A stretch of 64,000 nt of DNA. Source: CAVXFS01 sp963761115 (GTDB lineage Bacteria > Pseudomonadota > Gammaproteobacteria > Burkholderiales > Gallionellaceae). Location: assembly GCA_963761115.1 (NCBI GenBank), contig CAVXFS010000005.1, forward strand, positions 62,001 to 126,000, read 5' to 3'. Of this stretch, positions 27,635-36,318 are shown in pieces; position 1 is the stretch's first letter; each line of letters begins with the position of its first letter. Made by a program: the position numbers and the translations under genes. Below the pieces are notes generated by a model that saw nothing but the letters and a program-made list of their open reading frames with translations, was not told the DNA's origin and made no database searches.

Positions 27635-27724
27635 AAGCAAAAAACTTGGCAGTCACCATGGGGGTGGCAGCAAACCCGGAATTGTCTGGTCGCGGATGAT
27701 TCCTAAATATAGTGGAGAATCAAA

Positions 27725-28366
27725 ATGAAAATTGAAATAAGTGCAACATCACGCAAGGCGCAAGGTACGGGTGCGAGCCGCCGTCTGCGCAAGACAGGTC
27801 GGGTGCCTGGAATCATTTATGGCAGCGGCGAGCCGGCCCTGATAGAGGTTGATCATAACAACCTCTATTACAGTTTGCGCAATGAGGCTTTTCACGCTTC
27901 CATCCTGACGCTGGAAATGGAAGGCAAGAAGGAGCAGGTGCTGCTGCGCGACTTCCAGATGCATCCTTTCCGTCAGCAAGTGCTGCATATAGATTTTCAG
28001 CGCGTGGATGCGAGCAAGAGGATACACATGAAGATGCCTTTACACTTCATCAATGCGGATATTGCGCCCGGCGTTAAGCTGGGTGGCGGCATTATCAACC
28101 ATGTGCTGAGCGAACTGGAAATTTCCTGTTTGCCGAATGATCTACCCGAGTTCATAGAAGTGGATCTGGCTGGATTGGACCTTGGGCATTCAATACATGT
28201 GTCTGATATCAAGTTGCCCACCAGCGTACAAATAGCCGGTCACCATCATCTCGGTGATGCAGTAGCGACGGTGCAGGTGCCACGCGGTGCAGTTGAAGCG
28301 GTGGCCGAAGTGGCAGCGACGGAAGTCGTCGCCGAACCTGCTGCGGTTGCAGAACCCAAGAAGTAA
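27725..28366 (+). CDS. rplY: 50S ribosomal protein L25/general stress protein Ctc
   Basis: 213 residues, the long form: an N-terminal L25 5S-rRNA-binding domain (RRLRKTGRVPGIIYG...) and a C-terminal TL5-like beta domain, ending in an Ala/Glu/Val-rich tail. GGAGAATCAAA precedes the ATG. A terminator overlapping the pth leader follows. Confidence 0.95.
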   Translation: MKIEISATSRKAQGTGASRRLRKTGRVPGIIYGSGEPALIEVDHNNLYYSLRNEAFHASILTLEMEGKKEQVLLRDFQMHPFRQQVLHIDFQRVDASKRIHMKMPLHFINADIAPGVKLGGGIINHVLSELEISCLPNDLPEFIEVDLAGLDLGHSIHVSDIKLPTSVQIAGHHHLGDAVATVQVPRGAVEAVAEVAATEVVAEPAAVAEPKK

Positions 28367-28379
28367 TCTGCCATCAGTG

Positions 28380-28417
28380 AAGCCCGCCATGCTAGTTGAA
28401 AGCGCATGGCGGGCTTT
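28380..28417 (+). terminator. terminator after rplY, within the pth leader
   Basis: AAGCCCGCCATGC and GCATGGCGGGCTT pair around a short loop, followed by TTGTCATT. The pth ATG lies only 7 bases beyond, so the hairpin may also modulate pth translation. Confidence 0.75.
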
Positions 28418-28423
28418 GTCATT

Positions 28424-29017
28424 ATGAGCGAGATCAAACTAATCATCGGCTTGGGCAATCCTGGGCGGGAATACGAAGCAACGCGCCACAATGCCGGTTT
28501 CTGGTGGGTGGATGAATTTTCGCGCATTTATGGAGCAAGCTTCAGGGAAGAGGGAAAATTTCATGGGATGGTTGCGCGCATTGCACTGCGCGGACACGAG
28601 ATTCATCTACTCAAGCCGCAGACATTCATGAATGTCAGTGGGCGGGCCGTGGGCGCGCTGGCGCAGTTCTACAAAATTCTCCCCCGGCACATTCTGGTGG
28701 TGCACGATGAACTCGATTTGCCGCCGGGCAGCGCAAAATTGAAGCTTGGCGGTGGTCATGGTGGGCACAATGGCTTGAAAGACATTATCGCGCATCTGGG
28801 CACACCTGAATTCTGGCGTTTGCGTATCGGTATCGGCCACCCTGGCGAACGAGATGCAGTAACGAAATACGTACTTAATGCGCCGCGGCACGAAGAGCGA
28901 ATGTTGATAGATGAAGCAATGCAGCGCGCACAGGATGTGGCGCCGCTGTTTGTTGAAGGCAAGCTGGAAGCAGCGATGCTGAAACTTCACAGTGATCACC
29001 CTAAGGATCAGTCATGA
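28424..29017 (+). CDS. pth: peptidyl-tRNA hydrolase
   Basis: 197 residues. GLGNPGREYEATRHNAGFW carries the conserved Asn and catalytic His; LLKPQTFMNVSG and VVHDELDLPPG are present. It recycles peptidyl-tRNA. Start ATG 28424 gives the normal N-terminus MSEIKLIIGLGNPG. It ends four bases into ychF. Confidence 0.96.
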   Translation: MSEIKLIIGLGNPGREYEATRHNAGFWWVDEFSRIYGASFREEGKFHGMVARIALRGHEIHLLKPQTFMNVSGRAVGALAQFYKILPRHILVVHDELDLPPGSAKLKLGGGHGGHNGLKDIIAHLGTPEFWRLRIGIGHPGERDAVTKYVLNAPRHEERMLIDEAMQRAQDVAPLFVEGKLEAAMLKLHSDHPKDQS

Positions 29018-30105
29018 GCTTGAAATGCGGTATCGTCGGTCTGCCCAACGTCGGCAAGTCGACCTTGTTTAATGCCCTCACCAAGGCAGGCATAGCAGCG
29101 GAAAACTATCCCTTCTGCACTATCGAACCCAATATCGGCATCGTCGAGGTGCCTGATGCTCGCATGCAGGCGTTGGCGGAGATCGTCAAACCACAGCGCA
29201 TGCAACCCGCCATAGTTGAATTTGTAGATATTGCGGGGCTGGTGGCGGGCGCTTCCAGAGGTGAGGGATTGGGCAACCAGTTTCTGGCTAACATCCGCGA
29301 GACCGATGCTATCGTCAACGTGGTGCGCTGCTTCGATGACCCCAACGTGGTGCACGTTGCAGGCAAGGTGGACCCGCTTGCCGACGTTGAAACCATAATT
29401 ACTGAACTGGCACTGGCAGATCTAGCCACTGTCGAGAAGGCCATCGCGCGAGATGGCAAGAAGGCCAAGTCCGGCGACAAGGAGGCGCTGAAACTGATCG
29501 CTGTCCTGGATAAACTCACGCCACATCTTAACGAAGGCAAGCCTGCCCGCACGCTGCAACTTGCCAATGAGGAAAAGGAAATCATCAAACCTTTGTGTTT
29601 GCTCACCGTCAAACCTGCGATGTATGTCGGCAATGTACTGGAGGATGGCTTTGAAAATAACGCATATCTTGATCGTTTGCGCGAATATGCCGCCAATGAA
29701 GGTGCGCCAGTGGTGGCGTTATGCGCCAAGATCGAGGCAGAATTGGCCGACCTCGATGACGCGGACAAAAAGGAATTCCTCGCCGACTTGGGCCTTGAAG
29801 AGCCGGGCCTTAACCGGCTGATTCGCGTGGGCTACGAATTGCTTGGCCTGGAAACCTACTTCACCGCAGGGGTCAAGGAAGTGCGTGCCTGGACTATCCA
29901 CAAGGGAGATACGGCACCGCAGGCAGCTGGCGTTATTCATACAGATTTTGAGCGTGGCTTCATCCGTTCACAGACTGTCTCCTATACCGACTTTATCGCT
30001 TGTGGCGGAGAGGCTGGTGCCAAGGAAAAAGGCAAAATGCGCGTGGAAGGCAAGGACTATATAGTGCAGGACGGAGACGTCATGCATTTCCTGTTCAACG
30101 TCTGA
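29014..30105 (+). CDS. ychF: redox-regulated ATPase YchF (OLA1 family)
   Basis: 363 residues. G1 GLPNVGKSTLFNAL, G3 DIAGLVAGAS, and the C-terminal TGS domain (ARAWTIHKGDTAPQAAG-like stretch, then FIRSQTVSYTDF) are complete. The start overlaps pth (ATGA). It is the last gene of the conserved ispE-ychF block. Confidence 0.96.
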   Translation: MSLKCGIVGLPNVGKSTLFNALTKAGIAAENYPFCTIEPNIGIVEVPDARMQALAEIVKPQRMQPAIVEFVDIAGLVAGASRGEGLGNQFLANIRETDAIVNVVRCFDDPNVVHVAGKVDPLADVETIITELALADLATVEKAIARDGKKAKSGDKEALKLIAVLDKLTPHLNEGKPARTLQLANEEKEIIKPLCLLTVKPAMYVGNVLEDGFENNAYLDRLREYAANEGAPVVALCAKIEAELADLDDADKKEFLADLGLEEPGLNRLIRVGYELLGLETYFTAGVKEVRAWTIHKGDTAPQAAGVIHTDFERGFIRSQTVSYTDFIACGGEAGAKEKGKMRVEGKDYIVQDGDVMHFLFNV

Positions 30106-30543
30106 CAATAATGTCTCTAGAGCTTGTTCAATTTTCCCAATGCTGCTGCCCAGACATTGATCGAATTGATACCGTGTTCCTAAATATCTGAAGAATCATG
30201 GCTTCCTGGCTGTAAAACATGGATTTTCCGGTCACGCCAAGGATTTAGTGAACGTCATCGCTGATTAATCCTGGTTTTTTCTGGCATGATATTTCTGTGA
30301 AATTATGGGGAGCCTGACTAGTTGCCCATGGCCAAGTGTTGAGTAGCATTGGCCTGGTTTGCTATCCTGAATAACCCAATCCCGGTCAAGTATGATTTAA
30401 TCCTGAAACCTGAATAGCTTGCCAAGGCTGTTTGGCATTGATGTCCGGAGGCTATTGATCTATATGGAGTGGACAACCTGCTTATCTTTAAGGTTCAATA
30501 GCAACCTGTATATGATCAGCCAATCAAGTATGGGCGATTGCCA
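30106..30543. other. 438-base gap, no gene seen
   Basis: No convincing coding region, RNA gene or strong hairpin was found between ychF and the phosphodiesterase gene. It marks the change from conserved backbone to the pilus/oxidase region and is A/T-richer than the sequence to its left. Confidence 0.6.
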
Positions 30544-31359
30544 ATGAAACTCAGGATACTCGGTTGTAGCGGCGGAATAGGCGGCAACTTGCGCACGACT
30601 TCAATGCTGCTGGACAGCGATGTGTTGATTGACGCAGGGACAGGTGTAGGCGACCTTAGCCTAACTGAACTGAGTTTGATTGACCATGTATTTATTACCC
30701 ACTCCCATCTTGACCATATCGCCAGCATCCCGTTATTGGTAGATAGCGCCGGCTTTATGCGTGACAAGCCGCTGATCGTGCATGCAACCGGGGAGACGCT
30801 AGAAATTCTCAGGCAGCATATTTTCAATTGGAAAATATGGCCGGATTTTACGCAGATACCCGTTCCACAACGACCGTACATGCGTTATCAAGCTTTACAA
30901 GTAGGAGAGACCATCGAACTTGAAGCTTTCCGAAATGACAAGGTTTCCCAAGGTGCAAGTTCAGAGAAGCCTGCAGTTCGCAAAATTACGGCATTTCCGG
31001 CAAATCATGTTGTTCCGGCTGTAGGATACTGGCTTGATAGCGGTAATAGCAGTCTGATTTTCAGCGGAGATACCACGACCAACGATGAGTTATGGAAGGT
31101 GGTCAATCGTGCAGGAAATCTGCGTTACCTGATTATTGAAACTGCATTTTCCAATGCTGAAAAAGATTTGGCGGTGGTATCCAAGCATCTTTGTCCCAGC
31201 ATGCTGGCTGATGAACTAAAAAAACTTGAATGCAAACCGGAAATCTTCATTACGCATCTTAAGCCTGGTGAGATTGAACTTACCATGCAAGAAATATGTG
31301 AGTGTGTCCAGGGGGTCATCCCTGAGATGCTGCAAAATGGCAAGGTATTTGAGTTCTGA
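30544..31359 (+). CDS. cyclic-nucleotide phosphodiesterase, class II (metallo-beta-lactamase fold)
   Basis: 271 residues. THSHLDHIASIPLLVDSA matches the class II cAMP phosphodiesterase signature, which differs from ordinary beta-lactamase-fold hydrolases. FPANH, SGDTTTNDELW and the late THLKPGE histidine supply the other metal ligands. It would hydrolyse 3',5'-cyclic nucleotides. It lies 163 bases before a GAF-bearing PilB, which suggests a signalling link. Confidence 0.85.
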   Translation: MKLRILGCSGGIGGNLRTTSMLLDSDVLIDAGTGVGDLSLTELSLIDHVFITHSHLDHIASIPLLVDSAGFMRDKPLIVHATGETLEILRQHIFNWKIWPDFTQIPVPQRPYMRYQALQVGETIELEAFRNDKVSQGASSEKPAVRKITAFPANHVVPAVGYWLDSGNSSLIFSGDTTTNDELWKVVNRAGNLRYLIIETAFSNAEKDLAVVSKHLCPSMLADELKKLECKPEIFITHLKPGEIELTMQEICECVQGVIPEMLQNGKVFEF

Positions 31360-31522
31360 TATTTGAAGGTTGGGAGTTATCAGCCTATTACGACACCAGG
31401 TAAACACTACTCAGGAATTTTGATGCATAACTTGTTGTTAAATATAATATTAAGCAACCGTCTTATTTCAGGATGTGCAGCTTGTCGCATTCCAGTTGAT
31501 CAGAGACATGAAGGAGCGGTGC

Positions 31523-33928
31523 ATGAGTAGTGTTGTTAAAAGCCAACCGGAACAGCAGAGCAAGGCAAATGATATGGAAGATCGTTTGGCGTTTACCAAT
31601 AACATCAATCATGTTATCAACAGGATTCATGCGGCCAGCAATATCGACGAGATAATGCTGGATGTGAGCAAGGAAATATGCGCACTGTTTAATGCGGACC
31701 GGATAACTATATATGTGGTGGGGGATGACAAGTCGACTCTCATATCCAAAGTCAAGACCGGGCTGAATTCCTTCAAGGATCTCAAATTACCTATTGCCGA
31801 GCAGAGCATTGCTGGTTTTGTGGCGTTGAACAAGAAGACGCTCAATATTAATGATGTATATGACGAAAAAGAATTAGCATCCATTTCGCCCAGTTTGAGG
31901 TTCTTGAGAGACGTTGATAAAAGGACTGGTTACCGCACCCAGCAAATGCTGGTCGTGCCGGTCTTGGACACTGCAAACAATGAACTTCTTGGCGTAATCC
32001 AATTAATCAATAATCTTGCCAACCAACCGTTTCCTTTATTGGTGTCGGAGGGGGTGCAGGAGTTATCGCAACCTTTGGCGGTGGCGTTGCGTCGTCGCCA
32101 GCCTCAATCTTTTTCTAAAACAAAATATGATTTTCTGGTTGCGGATGCAGTTATCTCTGCAGCTGAATTCGAGCTGGCCACGCGTACTGCACGACGCAAG
32201 GGTGTTGATATTGAAGATGTTCTGGTGGATGAATTCCAAGTCAGTGTATCGGCACTGGGTAAGGCGCTATCCTCATTTTTCAATGTGCCATATGAGCCAT
32301 TTAAGCACGATAGAATAAAGCCAGCCGATTTGCTGAAAAATCTGAAGCGTGAATATGTTCAGGGCAGCCATTGGCTTCCGGTTGACGATACGCCAGATGG
32401 CTTGGTCGTGCTGACAACCGATCCTGAGCGAATTCAAGCTTCTCGTATAGTAAATAATATATTTCCAAAAAATCGTTTGATTTACAGGGTGTGTTCACAG
32501 CGTGAATTCAAGGCTACGCTGGATTTGTTTTATGGGGGTGACAGATCAGGTTCTGGGGCATCAGATTATGAAATGGAAGGCTCGGTTGACGATTTCCTAA
32601 CCTCTCTTGGAGGCGAAGATGATGAGTTTGATTCCGCCGATAATCTGGAAGACGTTGATGCTGCCGCCGACAACGAGTTGGTCAAGCTGGTAAACAAGGT
32701 TATCGTTGATGCGTATAAATTGGGTGCGTCGGATATCCATATCGAACCGGCTCCCGGCAAAGCAAAGACCCAGATTCGACTGCGCAAAGACGGTTCCCTG
32801 ATTAACTATATCGAGGTGCCAGCAACGTACCGTAATGCTTTGGTGACGCGCATCAAGATTATGTGTAATTTGGATATTTCTGAAAAACGCAAACCACAGG
32901 ATGGCAAGATTCAATTCAGGAAGTTTGGCCCCTTGGATATTGAACTTCGCGTTGCCACTTTGCCTTCGCAAGGAGGAGTGGAAGATGTGGTTATGCGAAT
33001 ATTGGCTTCCGGTGAACCGATCAAGCTTGATAGCCTGGGCTTGTCCGCACACAACCTTGAAACAGTCAAATCCATTATTACCAAGCCATATGGATTATTT
33101 TTTGTTTGTGGGCCAACGGGCTCAGGCAAGACAACCACTTTGCACTCAGTGTTGGGATACATCAATAAGACAGATACAAAAATCTGGACTGCCGAAGATC
33201 CTGTGGAAATCACGCAAAAAGGCCTGAGGCAGGTACAAATCAACAAAAAAGCCGGGATGGATTTTGCTACCATCATGAAAGCATTTCTGCGTGCCGATCC
33301 AGACGTAATCATGGTAGGTGAAATGCGGGACAAGGAAACAGTTTCAATCGGTATCGAGGCATCACTTACAGGTCACTTGGTGTTTGCTACCTTGCATACC
33401 AATAGCGCACCAGAGTCGATCATCCGGTTATTGGATATGGGGATGGACCCGTTTAATTTTGCAGATGCCTTGCTGGGTGTTTTGGCACAACGCTTGGCGA
33501 AACGTTTGTGCAAGGAATGCAAGAAACCACATGTTGCCACAAAGGAAGAAATCAAGCAGATATTGGCAGAATATGCTCTTGAATTGGGCAACACCGAAAA
33601 GTGGAAACGTGACCCGAATCAGGCGTATCAGGAACTTTATGCAGAATGGGTCAAGATGTTTGCAGACAGCAAGGGTCAATTCACTTTGTATGAACCAGTA
33701 GGTTGCGATAATTGTTCTGACACCGGATACCGAGGTCGGGTAGGTCTGCATGAGTTATTGGTGGGTTCGGACTTGGTGAAGAAGAACATTCAGGAACATG
33801 CGCGAGTAGCGGAAATGCTTGCCACTGGGCTGAATGAGGGTATGCGCACCTTGAAACAGGACGGCATTGAGAAAGTCCTGCAGGGCATTACCGATATGCA
33901 TCAAGTGCGTGCTGTTTGCATTAAATAA
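31523..33928 (+). CDS. PilB/GspE-type secretion or pilus extension ATPase with N-terminal GAF domain
   Basis: 801 residues. A GAF domain (about residues 20-190, with VDKRTGYRTQQMLVVPV and GVIQLIN) precedes a MshEN/GspE-N domain (about 195-360), an acidic linker, and the T2SSE ATPase domain. The ATPase has Walker A GPTGSGKTTT, the Asp box WTAEDPVE, Walker B DPDVIMVGEMRD, the His box GHLVFATLHTNSAPES and zinc cysteines CKEC...CDNC. Start ATG 31523 has AAGGAG six bases upstream; longer starts lack this. Most PilB proteins have no GAF domain. It probably drives assembly of the pilin encoded at 35789. No PilC, PilD or PilT is in the window. Confidence 0.9.
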   Translation: MSSVVKSQPEQQSKANDMEDRLAFTNNINHVINRIHAASNIDEIMLDVSKEICALFNADRITIYVVGDDKSTLISKVKTGLNSFKDLKLPIAEQSIAGFVALNKKTLNINDVYDEKELASISPSLRFLRDVDKRTGYRTQQMLVVPVLDTANNELLGVIQLINNLANQPFPLLVSEGVQELSQPLAVALRRRQPQSFSKTKYDFLVADAVISAAEFELATRTARRKGVDIEDVLVDEFQVSVSALGKALSSFFNVPYEPFKHDRIKPADLLKNLKREYVQGSHWLPVDDTPDGLVVLTTDPERIQASRIVNNIFPKNRLIYRVCSQREFKATLDLFYGGDRSGSGASDYEMEGSVDDFLTSLGGEDDEFDSADNLEDVDAAADNELVKLVNKVIVDAYKLGASDIHIEPAPGKAKTQIRLRKDGSLINYIEVPATYRNALVTRIKIMCNLDISEKRKPQDGKIQFRKFGPLDIELRVATLPSQGGVEDVVMRILASGEPIKLDSLGLSAHNLETVKSIITKPYGLFFVCGPTGSGKTTTLHSVLGYINKTDTKIWTAEDPVEITQKGLRQVQINKKAGMDFATIMKAFLRADPDVIMVGEMRDKETVSIGIEASLTGHLVFATLHTNSAPESIIRLLDMGMDPFNFADALLGVLAQRLAKRLCKECKKPHVATKEEIKQILAEYALELGNTEKWKRDPNQAYQELYAEWVKMFADSKGQFTLYEPVGCDNCSDTGYRGRVGLHELLVGSDLVKKNIQEHARVAEMLATGLNEGMRTLKQDGIEKVLQGITDMHQVRAVCIK

Positions 33929-33954
33929 CATACGGCTAGTGTGAGTACGCAGGA

Positions 33955-35592
33955 ATGGGAATCCAAACTAAAGAGCAACCCGAGCATCTATTGCGGCGTC
34001 TGAGCGCATTAAATGATATTGGCATTGCGCTTTCAAGTGAACGCAATATAGATTGTTTGCTTGAATCTATATTGATAGCAGCCAAACATATTACCAATGC
34101 AGATGCCGGAACTCTGTATCTGTTTGAACCGGACAATAATCAATTAAGGTTTGAAATTATTCGTACTGATTCCCTGGGAATCGCTATGGGTGGCACAACT
34201 GGGCAGCCAATCCCGTTTTATCCAATTCGCCTATACAGCGAAAACGGTGAGCCTAACCATGCCATGGTGGTGGCCCATGCGGCCTTGAGCGGAGAGACTG
34301 TCAATATCCCTGATGCTTATGTTGCTGAGGGGTTCGATTTTTCCGGTACCAAAGCTTTCGATAAAAGGACGGGATATCGATCTACATCGTTTCTTACGAT
34401 ACCAATGCGAAACCACGAGAACGAATTAATCGGGGTGTTGCAGCTTATCAACTCGTTGGATCAGGAAAGTGGCGCTATTGTACCTTTTACAAATGACGAT
34501 AGGCACTTAACCGAATCTCTTGCATCCCAGGCCGCAATTGCATTAAGCAATCGTCGCTTGATCGAACAACTGGAAAGCTTGTTCGAGTCTTTTGTAAATC
34601 TTATTAACACCGCAATAGATGACAAGTCTCCATATACCGGAGGTCATTGTGAGCGTGTACCAGTTCTGACCATGATGCTGGCTGATGCCGCGAATCAAAC
34701 CAATCAGGGGGAACTCAAGGATTTCGTAATGACTGAAAAAGATCGTTACGAACTCAAAATTGCCGGGTTATTGCATGACTGTGGAAAGATAACTACTCCG
34801 GTTCATGTGGTTGACAAAGAGACGAAGCTGCACACCCTGTTTGACCGCATTCAATTGGTAGATACACGATTTGAAGTGTTAAAGCGTGATGCCGAAATTG
34901 ACATGCTGAAGGCATTGCTTCGGGTTGGTCAGGGTTACGAGGAAGAAGAATCAATACGCAGTCATTATCACTCGCGAATTATGCAATTGGATTCGGATCG
35001 TGAATTTTTACAGTTATGCAATATTGGTTCAGAAAAAATGGGGAATTCCGATCAGGCTAGGGTTCGAGAAATAGCTTCATATCAGTGGCGAAATGATGTC
35101 GGTGAAGTTGTAAATTTTCTAAGCGAAAACGAGTTGGAGAACCTTACCATCTCTGCGGGCACGCTTACCCAGTCCGAGCGTCGAATCATCAATCATCATA
35201 TTGATGTCACCATAAAAATGCTTGAATCATTACCGTGGCCACAACACCTGAAAAATGTCCCGGAATATGCCGGTGGCCACCATGAACGTATGGATGGCAA
35301 GGGTTACCCCAAAGGGTTGACTCGAGATCAGATGTCGACACAGGCACGCATGATGGGCATAGCCGATATTTTTGAGGCACTCACTGCTAAGGACCGGCCG
35401 TATAAAAAGGGCAAGAGTCTCAGCGAATCGCTTGAAATACTGGGTAAATTCAAGCTCAATGGCCATATCGATCCGGATTTGTTTGACATATTTGTACGTG
35501 AAAAAGTGTACTTAACTTATGCAAACCAATTTCTCGATCCCGGACAAATAGATGATGTTGATGAAAGCAAGATACCAGGGTACATTCCATAA
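33955..35592 (+). CDS. GAF and HD-GYP domain cyclic-di-GMP phosphodiesterase
   Basis: 545 residues. The N-terminal GAF domain (about 15-200) shares the DKRTGYR and GVLQLIN signatures with the GAF of the preceding ATPase. The HD-GYP domain carries LHDCGK and HHERMDGKGYPKGL, so it should be active on c-di-GMP. An unusual stretch of about 100 residues lies between the HD and GYP motifs. It begins 26 bases after the ATPase gene, so the two are co-transcribed. Confidence 0.92.
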   Translation: MGIQTKEQPEHLLRRLSALNDIGIALSSERNIDCLLESILIAAKHITNADAGTLYLFEPDNNQLRFEIIRTDSLGIAMGGTTGQPIPFYPIRLYSENGEPNHAMVVAHAALSGETVNIPDAYVAEGFDFSGTKAFDKRTGYRSTSFLTIPMRNHENELIGVLQLINSLDQESGAIVPFTNDDRHLTESLASQAAIALSNRRLIEQLESLFESFVNLINTAIDDKSPYTGGHCERVPVLTMMLADAANQTNQGELKDFVMTEKDRYELKIAGLLHDCGKITTPVHVVDKETKLHTLFDRIQLVDTRFEVLKRDAEIDMLKALLRVGQGYEEEESIRSHYHSRIMQLDSDREFLQLCNIGSEKMGNSDQARVREIASYQWRNDVGEVVNFLSENELENLTISAGTLTQSERRIINHHIDVTIKMLESLPWPQHLKNVPEYAGGHHERMDGKGYPKGLTRDQMSTQARMMGIADIFEALTAKDRPYKKGKSLSESLEILGKFKLNGHIDPDLFDIFVREKVYLTYANQFLDPGQIDDVDESKIPGYIP

Positions 35593-35711
35593 GTAGCAAG
35601 TGACGTAAATTGTCATTCCACCTGACGAAATCCGGGTTTTAGGCCTTGCAGATAATCAGCGAACTTATTTTTTCACATTCATTTCAGTTGCTTAATGTAA
35701 TGTTGTCGATG

Positions 35712-35727
35712 TGGCATGCTTCCTGCT
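35712..35727 (+). promoter_or_regulatory. sigma-54 promoter of the pilin gene
   Basis: TGGCATG-CTTC-CTGCT: the GG and GC doublets are exactly 10 bases apart, as in the -24/-12 consensus TGGCACG-N4-TTGCW. It lies about 60 bases before the pilin ATG. RpoN control of pilin by a PilR-type activator is typical; no such gene is in the window. Confidence 0.8.
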
Positions 35728-35788
35728 CTACAGATAATGCACACAGAGTGTGTCACCGTTAAGCAATAACTACTCAAGGAGTACTAAA

Positions 35789-36247
35789 ATGAATAAAGTT
35801 CAACAAGGTTTTACGCTGATCGAATTGATGATCGTGGTTGCAATCATCGGAATTTTAGCTGCTGTTGCAATTCCTTCCTATCAAAACTACACCAAGAAGG
35901 CCAAGTTTACTGAAGTCGTTCAGGCAACTTCGCCATTCAAGTTGGCAGTTGAAGAATGTGTTACGGACAACACATGTGTTTCAGGAACCACTATCGTTGG
36001 TGTTAATTCGGTATCTGGGTTCCCATCAAATGCAGGTGCGAGCGGGTATGTGGCTGGTGTTTCTGTAGCAGACGATGGTACTATCACCGCATCTGCAAAG
36101 ACTACTATACCTGATTCAACTGGTGCCGCAGGCGCAACTTATATTCTGACACCTGCCGTTGGTACTGCTGGAGCAGGCGGTAGCAATAATGTTAGTTGGT
36201 CGACAAATGTGTCTTCGACCTGTCTGACCTCCGGCCTTTGCAAGTAA
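35789..36247 (+). CDS. pilA: type IV pilin (PilA-like major pilin)
   Basis: 152 residues. Short leader MNKVQQG, then the processed N-terminus FTLIELMIVVAIIGILAAVA with Glu5, the type IVa signature. The C-terminal part is Ser/Thr/Gly/Ala-rich with a disulfide-capable pair (CLTSGLCK, and an earlier pair in EECVTDNTC). The Ser/Thr wealth fits O-glycosylation by the next gene's product. AAGGAG precedes the ATG, with a sigma-54 promoter and a strong terminator around it. Confidence 0.94.
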   Translation: MNKVQQGFTLIELMIVVAIIGILAAVAIPSYQNYTKKAKFTEVVQATSPFKLAVEECVTDNTCVSGTTIVGVNSVSGFPSNAGASGYVAGVSVADDGTITASAKTTIPDSTGAAGATYILTPAVGTAGAGGSNNVSWSTNVSSTCLTSGLCK

Positions 36248-36270
36248 GAAGTCTTGATACAGTTGTTATC

Positions 36271-36300
36271 AAAAGCCCCTCGATTTATCGAGGGGCTTTT
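36271..36300 (+). terminator. Rho-independent terminator of pilA
   Basis: AAAAGCCCCTCGA and TCGAGGGGCTTTT form a perfect stem with a short loop, followed by GTTTTTTC. Confidence 0.92.
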
Positions 36301-36318
36301 GTTTTTTCATAACTGATA

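Noticed and set aside
35593..35788. Cyclic-di-GMP riboswitch before pilA
   Set aside because: The conserved GEMM core was not found in the leader; only the sigma-54 promoter is clear.
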